Shown one piece after another: positions 1 through 4,710 of a stretch of DNA of 6,545 nucleotides (the first letter of the stretch is position 1; every line of letters starts with the position of its first letter). The position numbers and the translations under genes are program-made. This DNA is from Pseudomonadota bacterium (GTDB taxonomy: Bacteria; BMS3Abin14): positions 1 to 6,545 of the forward strand of contig JAFGWO010000253.1 of NCBI GenBank assembly GCA_016937135.1, read 5' to 3'. The notes beneath the pieces are model-generated. The model made no database searches. It was not told the origin of the DNA and worked only from the letters and a program-made list of their open reading frames with translations.

Positions 1-2
1 CC

Positions 3-31
3 TTGACTTATCCCCCCTGTATTGCTAAATT
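3..31 (+). promoter_or_regulatory. sigma70-type promoter of the tRNA-Pro gene
   Basis: A -35 box TTGACT (3-8) and a -10 box TAAATT (26-31) are separated by exactly 17 bp. The predicted transcription start near 38 lies about 9 nt before the mature tRNA 5' end, as expected for a short processed leader. The boxes are seen directly; promoter activity is inferred. Confidence 0.7.
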
Positions 32-46
32 TTGCCGTTCTTTCAC

Positions 47-123
<77 letters not shown>

Positions 124-130
124 GAAATTT

Positions 131-158
131 AAAAAGCCGTCCATTGGGCGGCTTTTTT
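131..158 (+). terminator. intrinsic terminator of tRNA-Pro
   Basis: A stem AGCCGTCC/GGGCGGCT (one G-U pair) with loop ATT is followed by six T residues. A matching A run precedes it, so it could also work from the opposite strand. It begins 8 bp after the tRNA CCA. Confidence 0.85.
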
Positions 159-192
159 GCGTGTGTGGGGGTAGGGGAATCTGGGTCTTGAA

Positions 193-242
193 GGCGCGTG
201 CCCAAACTCCAGGAACCAGGAACTGGTTTTTCCTTTCTCCTT
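193..242 (+). repeat. 50-bp direct repeat, left copy, upstream of the TA module
   Basis: This 50-bp stretch matches 885-934 at 46 of 50 positions with no gaps (offset 692). Mismatches are at 198, 204, 205 and 238. Its core is built of short units, CCAGGAA CCAGGAA CTGG, giving a weak internal dyad CCAG..CTGG. The two copies flank the toxin-antitoxin genes in the same orientation. This could be a dispersed genomic repeat or the footprint of a cassette duplication or insertion; one window cannot decide. Confidence 0.8.
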
Positions 243-271
243 TTTGTTCTCCACCTGTTGCTGTTTTTCCT

Positions 272-299
272 TTGCGTATTAACGTTAAAACGTTATGAT
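272..299 (+). promoter_or_regulatory. TA operon promoter with embedded AACGTT operator
   Basis: A -35 box TTGCGT (272-277) and a -10 box TATGAT (294-299) are separated by 16 bp. Between them are two copies of the self-complementary hexamer AACGTT (281-286 and 289-294), spaced 8 bp start to start. This is the kind of repeated palindrome to which a ribbon-helix-helix antitoxin dimer pair could bind for autoregulation. The expected transcription start (about 305-307) coincides with the A of the antitoxin ATG at 306, and no Shine-Dalgarno sequence is visible, so the mRNA may be leaderless. The sequences are seen; operator function and leaderlessness are inferred. Confidence 0.6.
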
Positions 300-305
300 G
301 TCTTC

Positions 306-539
306 ATGCCGACCAAACCTAAACGCGCCACGATCTACCTGGACCCGGACCTTCACAGGGCTCTGAAGCTCAAGGCGGTCCAGATGGACCGGTCCATCTC
401 GGATCTTGTGACCGAGGCTGTCAGGGAGAGCCTCGCCGAAGACGCTGGGGACTTGGCCGCCTTCGACGCGCGGGCCGCAGAGCCGAACCTCGACTTCGAG
501 GAGGTGGTCCGGGACTTGAAGGCCCGTGGCAAGCTATAG
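306..539 (+). CDS. ribbon-helix-helix (CopG/RelB-like) antitoxin
   Basis: This 77-residue protein is the likely antitoxin of a type II toxin-antitoxin pair. Residues 7-45 fit a ribbon-helix-helix DNA-binding fold: a beta strand RATIYLD, helix one DPDLHRALKLKAVQ, the turn MDRSIS, and helix two DLVTEAVRESLAE. The acidic C-terminal part (about 46-77, FDARAAEP...FEEVVRDLKARGKL) is the usual place for binding and neutralising the toxin. The ATG at 306 was chosen because the RHH strand begins a few residues later and the upstream in-frame extension to 198 translates repeat DNA into a hydrophobic, unrelated stretch. No ribosome-binding site is visible; the -10 box ends only 7 bp before the ATG. Its stop overlaps the toxin gene by 14 bp. 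By family knowledge it should repress its own promoter. The exact antitoxin subfamily name cannot be fixed from sequence alone. Confidence 0.88.
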   Translation: MPTKPKRATIYLDPDLHRALKLKAVQMDRSISDLVTEAVRESLAEDAGDLAAFDARAAEPNLDFEEVVRDLKARGKL

Positions 540-804
540 GATTCTTATCAAGCCCTCGGCAGCGAAGGAGATCGAGGCGATCCCCGGAAGGGACCGCGCC
601 CGCATCGTCTACCGCATACAGGGGCTTGCCGAAAACCCCCGCCCCAACGGCTGCGAGAAGCTCTCCAGACAGGACCGCTACCGGATTCGGCAGGGGAAAT
701 ACCGTGTCCTTTACGAGATCCTTGACGCCGAGGTGATCGTCGTCGTGGTGAAAGTGGCTCACCGAAAGGATGTGTACAGGAAATCAGCAACAGGTAACGG
801 GTAA
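526..804 (+). CDS. RelE/ParE-superfamily toxin (mRNA interferase type)
   Basis: This 92-residue basic protein has the RelE pattern: an N-terminal strand YRILIKPSAAKEI, an Arg-rich helix, the phrase LAENPRPNGCEKL (34-46), the core DRYRIRQGKYRVLYEI (50-65), and the C-terminal motif HRKDVYR (79-85). Lys45, Arg53, Arg60, Arg80 and Tyr84 lie where RelE family members carry residues for RNA binding or cleavage. This supports a ribosome-dependent endoribonuclease, though a ParE-like gyrase poison cannot be fully excluded. The start is GTG at 526, inside the end of the antitoxin gene (14-bp overlap). This fits translational coupling, which keeps toxin below antitoxin. The family domain ends near residue 86; the last six or so residues are encoded by repeat-like DNA (about 785-804), suggesting that the original stop was lost or the gene abuts an inserted repeat. 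Confidence 0.9.
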   Translation: MASYRILIKPSAAKEIEAIPGRDRARIVYRIQGLAENPRPNGCEKLSRQDRYRIRQGKYRVLYEILDAEVIVVVVKVAHRKDVYRKSATGNG

Positions 805-861
805 CAAGTAGAAGGAAAGACCCTGAAAGAGCAGTGCCGAGTAACTGGTACCGAGTGCCTG
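795..861 (+). repeat. degenerate short repeats following the toxin gene
   Basis: Short related units follow one another here: GGTAACG and GGTAACA (tandem at about 795-808), then GAGTAACT, GGTACCGA and GTGCCTGG (about 838-862). They resemble a decayed array of 7-8-bp units. The array begins inside the toxin 3' end and leads towards the right-hand 50-bp repeat. No function is assigned. Confidence 0.45.
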
Positions 862-884
862 GAATTTTTCCCTCTGTGCTTCGA

Positions 885-934
885 GGCGCATGCCCGGACT
901 CCAGGAACCAGGAACTGGTTTTTCCTTTCACCTT
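885..934 (+). repeat. 50-bp direct repeat, right copy, downstream of the TA module
   Basis: This is the partner of 193-242 (46 of 50 identical). It ends just before a non-coding stretch. The copies flank only the antitoxin-toxin pair and its promoter, so recombination between them would delete the whole module plus one repeat, leaving one copy. Confidence 0.8.
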
Positions 935-1153
935 ATTTCCCGCCTTACTTTCCTTGTATTTCCGGTTGCCCGTCCTCTAGTACGGAGTTGTATTTTTGAA
1001 AGGACCGGGAGGGGACCCGCACGTGGATCAGATATCGGAACTCCGCCGCCCGGCATTCAGCCGTCAACCATTTGGCTGTGAATGAACGACGCGAGTCTGG
1101 GAATTATTAAACCGCCCTCCGATTCAGAGCGGTTTTGTCATTGGGGGTAGGCC
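935..1153. other. intergenic region with hairpins, no recognised gene
   Basis: No plausible protein is seen. A 9-bp stem, CATTCAGCC (1054-1062) with GGCTGTGAATG (1074-1084, two-base bulge), lies upstream of the terminator-like hairpin at 1108-1136. A weak promoter match (TTGCCC, 17 bp, TGTATT, in the 965-994 area) could drive a short RNA of about 135 nt ending at that hairpin. That transcript is speculative and I do not recognise an RNA family. Confidence 0.3.
1108..1136 (+). terminator. terminator-like hairpin
   Basis: AAACCG..CTC pairs with GAGCGGTTT, with two unpaired C residues on the left side, and is followed by a short T run. It ends 17 bp upstream of a candidate small ORF, so it may end a transcript coming from the left or attenuate entry into that ORF. 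Confidence 0.5.
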
Positions 1154-1258
1154 ATGCAGGATCTTAACCACAACAAGCTGGAGCTTACCGGGATCGTAGG
1201 GAACCGCACCTTCATCGACTTGCTGGTCCTCAATCCCAGCGGAAAAACGAAAAAGTAG
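1154..1258 (+). CDS. candidate 34-residue small ORF, function unknown
   Basis: An ATG at 1154 opens a 34-codon frame ending in TAG. A G-rich stretch, GGGGGTAGG (1143-1151), ends two bases before the ATG and contains a possible ribosome-binding site. The peptide is soluble and polar, with a central stretch IVGNRTFIDLLVLNPSG and a basic tail KTKK, and has no signal or membrane segment. It lies between two terminator-like hairpins (1108-1136 and 1290-1325), which gives it the outline of an independent small gene. I do not recognise a family. It may equally be a chance frame or a remnant of a longer gene. Evidence for translation is weak. Confidence 0.3.
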   Translation: MQDLNHNKLELTGIVGNRTFIDLLVLNPSGKTKK

Positions 1259-1289
1259 GCAGCCCGCGCTTTTTTAAAACAATCGGGTC

Positions 1290-1325
1290 AAAAAAGGCTC
1301 TCCCGTGCAGGGAGGGCCTTTTTTT
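1290..1325. terminator. strong, symmetrical intrinsic terminator
   Basis: GGCTCTCCC (1296-1304) pairs with GGGAGGGCC (1310-1318) through nine pairs including one G-U, with loop GTGCA. It is preceded by six A and followed by seven T, so it can stop transcription in either direction. On the plus strand it would end any transcript through the 1154-1258 ORF. Confidence 0.85.
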
Positions 1326-1357
1326 GGTTCAAGACAGGCTTGGATACAAGCATCGAA

Positions 1358-1411
1358 CCGATGAAATTCCCGATTTGACCGATTGAACTGCCTGCATCCT
1401 TTTGCTATGTT
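1358..1411 (+). promoter_or_regulatory. promoter for the 1418-1593 RNA, with CCGAT repeats
   Basis: A -35 box TTGAAC (1383-1388) and a -10 box TATGTT (1406-1411) are separated by exactly 17 bp. Three CCGAT pentamers (1358-1362, 1370-1374 and 1379-1383) run into the -35 box. Their position would suit an activator or repressor, but that is inference. The predicted transcription start is near 1418. Confidence 0.5.
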
Positions 1412-1417
1412 TTGATT

Positions 1418-1593
1418 ATGTCATTCACCCAAAAACCGGAAATCCAACCAACGCCATTAAAGACCCCAATATCGCGCGGTTTGCCCGCGACGGGAGCCCT
1501 GGGGGGCGGCATGCGATCCTGACGAAACATAGCGCTACTCAGGACCCGTTTCAGTCAGGCCACAGCACTTCGCAATCTGTGGCCTTTTTTTTT
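1418..1593 (+). ncRNA. candidate small RNA or attenuating leader upstream of rnk
   Basis: A promoter-like sequence and a strong terminator delimit a transcript of about 175 nt without a convincing protein. Its 3' half can form two mutually exclusive hairpins. One is TCCTGA (1517-1522) with TCAGGA (1539-1544). The other, longer one is CCTGACGAAAC (1518-1528) with GTTTC-A-GTCAGG (1548-1559, one bulged A). The longer stem shares three bases (1557-1559) with the terminator stem, so it could compete with the base of the terminator. An upstream stem CGCGG/CCGCG lies near 1475-1490. Either this is a free-standing small RNA, or it is a 5' leader that controls read-through into rnk 70 bp beyond the terminator. 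I do not recognise a known riboswitch or 6S/SRP signature. Confidence 0.4.
1557..1593 (+). terminator. strong intrinsic terminator upstream of rnk
   Basis: AGGCCACAG (1557-1565) pairs perfectly with CTGTGGCCT (1577-1585), with an 11-nt loop, followed by an uninterrupted T run to 1593. It lies about 70 bp before the rnk start and after no recognised gene, which is why an RNA gene or an attenuator is proposed upstream of it. Confidence 0.85.
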
Positions 1594-1662
1594 ATCAGGC
1601 TGCACTGGCCAGGCCGCTCCCGGGGGGTCGGGGGATATTCAGGCCGCTAAAAGGGACCTTTC

Positions 1663-2078
1663 ATGAAAAAAGCACGATTTTCATAACTGAAGCCGATCTG
1701 GAAAAACTGGAGGAGTATCTAGCGACGGCAATGAAAAAGGGCGGGCGGGACCAGGGTGACCTCGCCGACCTGGAGGCGGAGCTGGCAAAGTGCCAGATCG
1801 TTGGCTCCTCGGAGATACCTCCCAACGTGGTCACCCTAAACAGCCGCGTCCGGTTCCGCGACCTGACGGCGGGTGAGGAAATGACCGTGACCCTCGTGTT
1901 CCCGGGCAGGGCGAACCTCTCGGAGGGCCGGCTCTCGGTTATCTCCCCCATCGGGACCGCATTGCTGGGGTATGCCGAGGGGGATGTCATTGAATGGAAG
2001 GTCCGGGGGGAAACCAAAACCTTCCGCATCGAAGAGGTCCTCTACCAGCCGGAAGCGGCGGGAAACTTCGACCTTTAA
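1663..2078 (+). CDS. rnk: Rnk, GreA/GreB-like RNA polymerase-binding regulator, frame broken near its start
   Basis: The product matches Rnk, the GreA/GreB relative named as regulator of nucleoside diphosphate kinase. Rnk binds RNA polymerase but has only a short N-terminal coiled coil. The GreA/GreB-type C-terminal domain is clear: NVVTLNSRVRFRDL, then LVFPGRANLSEGRLSVISP, IGTALLGYAEGDVIEWKV and the typical ending YQPEAAGNFDL. The open frame begins at ATG 1731, but family-like sequence continues upstream in that frame (IFITEADLEKLEEYLATA, from 1677). It would join the ATG at 1663, with ribosome-binding site AAAGGGA (1650-1656), if the A run at 1666-1671 had seven A rather than six. As written, the 1663 ATG gives only MKKARFS and a stop. 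The intended protein is about 138 residues, close to E. coli Rnk (136). The break may be a sequencing error, a real mutation, or a slippage site. A start at 1731 would lose much of the coiled coil. Confidence 0.85.
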
Positions 2079-2117
2079 AGGTTTCGAGTTCACGGAGATC
2101 TCGGTGCAAACCTGTGG

Positions 2118-2144
2118 GGTCAGGTCCTGCCTTCTGACCTTTTT
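2118..2144 (+). terminator. probable rnk terminator
   Basis: GGTCAG (2118-2123) pairs with CTGACC (2134-2139) across a 10-nt loop and is followed by a run of five T. It begins 39 bp after the rnk stop. The wording GGGGTCAGGTCCTG..CTGACC also resembles REP-type palindromes associated with IS200-like REP transposases, but no second copy or transposase is in the window. Confidence 0.6.
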
Positions 2145-2374
2145 CTCATTTAACCGGGAGGCGTGACAGGCAGTCGAGATGAAGACTGGGAAAATTCCAG
2201 GTTTCCCTGTTTTTATCACCCGTTTCGGGAGCTTGTTGTCTGAAACTTGGGGGGCAGAGATTCCCGGATTCCCTCAGTTTTGCGCAGGCGGTTGGCTGTA
2301 GCACAAAAAGAGGGAGATTTAAACCTGCAGAAACAGGATTTTTAACTCGAAACAGGGGCGGAAAAGGGATCCAT
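2145..2374. other. intergenic region upstream of the aldo/keto reductase
   Basis: No gene is seen. A weak hairpin, GGGAAA (2188-2193) with TTTCCC (2202-2207) before TGTTTTT, may be a second terminator. Two exact copies of GAAACAGG (2330-2337 and 2349-2356) lie 19 bp apart just upstream of the reductase start, near two helical turns, and could be a regulator site. No convincing -35/-10 pair was found, although the reductase promoter should lie here. Confidence 0.35.
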
Positions 2375-3412
2375 ATGAAAATGATCCGGATTGGACGGAC
2401 CGACCTGGTGGTTTCGGAAGTCGGCTTCGGCGCCATCCCCATCATCCGGCTCGACCTTGCGGCGGCGGTGGCGGTCCTGCGCCATGCCCTCGACAGGGGG
2501 ATCACCTTTTTCGACACGGCGAACGCCTACCGGGACAGCGAAGAGAAGATCGGTGCCGCCTTTTCGGGAAGGCGCGGGGACATCGTCCTGGCCACCAAGA
2601 CCTATCAGCGGGAAGGCAAGGGCGCGATGGAGCAATTAGAGCGCAGCCTGCGGATGATGAGGACCGACTACCTGGACCTGTACCAGCTCCACCAGATCGC
2701 CCGCCGTGAGGAATGGGAGGCCGTGACGGCGCCTGGAGGGGCTCTCGAGGCCGTCAGCCGGGCCAGGGAGGCGGGGAAGATACGGTACCTGGGCGTCACC
2801 TCCCATAACCTTGCCATGGCCCTCGAGCTGGTCCGCACCGGTCTTTTCGACACCGTGCAGGTACCCCTGAACTTCATCGAGGACGAGGCCGTTAAGGAAG
2901 TCCTCCCCGAGGTCCGGCGCCGTCAGATGGGGTTTATCGTCATGAAGCCCTTCGGAGGGGGCGTCATCGACAATGCCAGGGTTGCCTTCGCGTTCCTCCG
3001 CCGGCATGAGGGCCTCCTGCCGATTCCCGGCTTCGAATCCGCCGCGCAGATCGACGAGGTCCTGTCCGTCTACGAGGATCCCAAAGATGTCGGAGAAGAG
3101 GATCTGGAGGTCATGGACCGCTACCGCAGGGAACTAGGCGAGCATTTCTGCCGCCGGTGCGAGTACTGCCAGCCATGCCCTCAAGGTGTGAGAATCACTC
3201 CGGCGATGGGGTACCCCATTTTGGTCAGCCGCATGTCCGAGGCTGTTGCCGTGGAATATGGCAAGGCCGCCATGGAAACCGTGCCCCTGTGCACTTCCTG
3301 CGGCTCCTGCGTGGAGCGATGTCCCTATGGGCTGTCAATCCCTGAGATCCTGCGGTCCAATTACGAGATGTACCTGCGGCACAGCAAGGGACGCGGCTCG
3401 GGGAAGGAGTGA
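2375..3412 (+). CDS. aldo/keto reductase with C-terminal [4Fe-4S] cluster motifs
   Basis: This 345-residue protein has an aldo/keto reductase TIM barrel over about residues 1-250. The catalytic tetrad is present: Asp47 and Tyr52 in FFDTANAY, Lys75 in LATKT, and His106 in LYQLHQ. SRAREAGKIRYLGVTSH (128-144) is also typical of the family. The C-terminal extension carries two cysteine groups, C259-x2-C262-x2-C265-x2-C268-P and C306-x2-C309-x2-C312-x3-C316-P, as in the ferredoxin-like subgroup of anaerobes. These could bind one or two [4Fe-4S] clusters and pass electrons to or from the barrel. The substrate is unknown. No signal peptide is seen, so it is cytoplasmic. The ATG at 2375 follows AAAAGGGA at about 7 bp, and the family starts almost immediately (IRIGRTDLVVSEVGFG). 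It stands alone, convergent with the SDR gene 66 bp away. Confidence 0.93.
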   Translation: MKMIRIGRTDLVVSEVGFGAIPIIRLDLAAAVAVLRHALDRGITFFDTANAYRDSEEKIGAAFSGRRGDIVLATKTYQREGKGAMEQLERSLRMMRTDYLDLYQLHQIARREEWEAVTAPGGALEAVSRAREAGKIRYLGVTSHNLAMALELVRTGLFDTVQVPLNFIEDEAVKEVLPEVRRRQMGFIVMKPFGGGVIDNARVAFAFLRRHEGLLPIPGFESAAQIDEVLSVYEDPKDVGEEDLEVMDRYRRELGEHFCRRCEYCQPCPQGVRITPAMGYPILVSRMSEAVAVEYGKAAMETVPLCTSCGSCVERCPYGLSIPEILRSNYEMYLRHSKGRGSGKE

Positions 3413-3478
3413 ATCCGGAATGCTGGAAGGATTTTCAAAGGTCAAACACGAAGCCCGGGTTCATGCCTCAGCGACCCT

Positions 3479-4255
3479 TTACTCCGCGTAGATCATGCGG
3501 CGGGTCATGCCGCCGTCCACGATGAAGTTCTGGCCCGTGATGAAGGATGATTCGGTCGACAGGAGGCATGCGGTCAGTGCCGCCACGTCGTGGGGCGTGC
3601 CGACTCTCCCCGCCGGGTGCTGGTTCCGGTCCCGGTCGCTGTGGGAAGGCTCGCGCCGCAGGTCCGATCTTTTCCAGCCGGAAACTTCGATCCATCCGGG
3701 GCTGACGCAGTTCACACGGACCCTGGGGCCCAGGCTTACGGCCAGGGCGTGGGTGAGGGCGATAAGGCCCCCCTTGGAGGCGGAATAGGCCTCGGTGTCC
3801 GGTTCGGACTGCAGGGCACGGGTCGAGGAGATGTTCACGACGGCCCCTTCTCGCTCTCTTAGGGAGGGGAGAGCGTGCTTGACGCAGAGAAAAGCCCCCG
3901 TGAGATTGGTGCCCAGGATGCGGTTCCATTCCTGGAGAGGGAGATCCTCCACCGGACCTGACATCGAACGGGCTATGCCCGCGTTGTTCACCAGGGCATC
4001 GAGGCGGCCGAAGGTGGATATGGTCCAGGCCACCGTTTTGCTGACAGAGTCCTCGTCGGAAACGTCAAGGGGGACGAAGCGGACCTGGCCCAAGTCTTCA
4101 AGTTCGCAGAGGGTTTCCTCGCCCGCTTCCCGGTCCACATCCCCCAGGACCACGTTCATCCCCTCCCGCAGGAGGCGAAGGGCGATCCCTTTTCCGATCC
4201 CCTGAGCCGCTCCCGTTACGAGAGCCGTTTTTCCCTCGAGATCCGAATATCCCAT
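3479..4255 (-). CDS. classical short-chain dehydrogenase/reductase (SDR)
   Basis: This 258-residue cytoplasmic NAD(P)-dependent oxidoreductase shows every hallmark of classical SDRs. TGAAQGIG (14-21) is the nucleotide-binding glycine motif. An Asp at 39 at the end of strand two favours NAD(H). NNAG is at 90-93 and the structural Asn at 117 lies in TNLTG. The catalytic Ser is 143 or 144 in NISST, followed by Tyr157 and Lys161 in YSASK. SPGW follows at 185-188, and the C-terminal GQNFIVDGGM segment is intact. The substrate cannot be named; FabG-like ketoacyl reductases and sugar or polyol dehydrogenases share this architecture. The ATG (complement of 4253-4255) is preceded by GGAGGG at a proper distance, which supports the start. 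The gene converges with the aldo/keto reductase. A dyad at 4309-4347, about 55 bp upstream, may be its operator. Confidence 0.93.
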   Translation of the reverse strand: MGYSDLEGKTALVTGAAQGIGKGIALRLLREGMNVVLGDVDREAGEETLCELEDLGQVRFVPLDVSDEDSVSKTVAWTISTFGRLDALVNNAGIARSMSGPVEDLPLQEWNRILGTNLTGAFLCVKHALPSLREREGAVVNISSTRALQSEPDTEAYSASKGGLIALTHALAVSLGPRVRVNCVSPGWIEVSGWKRSDLRREPSHSDRDRNQHPAGRVGTPHDVAALTACLLSTESSFITGQNFIVDGGMTRRMIYAE

Positions 4256-4308
4256 GACAATCCCTCCTTCCCTCGTCTTAACCCTGGGAGCACCGGGAAG
4301 TTATTGAA

Positions 4309-4347
4309 AATCCTGTATAACACGTCCGGCATTCCCTGGACAGGATT
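4309..4347. promoter_or_regulatory. inverted repeat upstream of the SDR gene, possible operator
   Basis: AATCCTGT (4309-4316) and ACAGGATT (4340-4347) are a perfect 8-bp inverted repeat with a 23-bp spacer. On the minus strand a -10-like hexamer TTATAC (about 4316-4321) touches the gene-proximal half-site; no good -35 box was found. The geometry suits a dimeric repressor acting on the SDR promoter, but a chance repeat is possible. Confidence 0.4.
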
Positions 4348-4710
4348 GGAAAGAAAAAGGGCCGGGGGAGGGGGATATCTTCCTCCGAAAGTCTCTGACC
4401 CCGATGGCTCTGACACTGATGGCTTTCCATCTCCACCGCGTCCGCCTCCTGGTGACGGCTTCCCGGACTGGCATGCTTTCCGGGGTGTTTAGTGTCACGC
4501 TGACAATTTTCGGCAAATTCCCTGAACAGGAAAACCGCCTTGTTCCCGGCCCGTGGACTTCCAGTCAAAAACAAGAGTATTTACAAAGATTTTTATGCAA
4601 ATCACCGCGGTATCGATCTTGCAATCAATGGTGACATTGAAGGCTGATCCGCCGGTCCGGGTCGGTACGGCCAGGAAGCGGGTCGGGCAACCTTAACAGG
4701 GAGTTTACCC
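4348..4710. other. intergenic region without a recognised gene
   Basis: Open frames here on both strands have no recognisable domain. A G-rich stretch (about 4358-4374) has three G runs, too few for a simple quadruplex. A 15-bp unit is repeated in tandem at 4393-4407 and 4408-4422 with two mismatches (CTCTGACCCCGATGG, then CTCTGACACTGATGG). The right end is AT-rich (4565-4602) and probably holds the promoter for the 4711 gene, but no clear -35/-10 pair can be defended. ACCGCGGT at 4604-4611 is a perfect 8-bp palindrome. Confidence 0.4.

Noticed and set aside
198..305. N-terminal extension of the antitoxin frame back to an ATG at 198
   Set aside because: The extension translates repeat and promoter DNA into a hydrophobic stretch unlike antitoxins; the RHH fold starts just after the ATG at 306.
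1402..1650. 82-codon open frame on the plus strand
   Set aside because: It spans the terminator T run at 1585-1593 (read as a Phe run), has no ribosome-binding site and no recognisable domain; the stretch is better explained as a non-coding RNA or leader.
2116..2140. REP/IS200-associated palindrome
   Set aside because: The wording resembles such palindromes, but a single copy with no transposase nearby is better called an rnk terminator.
3413..3478. Terminator between the convergent reductase and SDR genes
   Set aside because: Only a loose AAAGGTC...GACCCTTT pairing across more than 30 bases is present, with no proper T run; not strong enough to annotate.
4358..4374. Possible G-quadruplex
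   Set aside because: Only three runs of at least three G are present, so a standard four-run quadruplex is not supported without splitting a run across a zero or one-base loop.
4278..4634. Overlapping open frames on both strands between the SDR and the exported protein
   Set aside because: They have Pro/Arg-rich or Ser-rich low-complexity composition, no clear start signal and no recognisable motif; the stretch fits an intergenic region.
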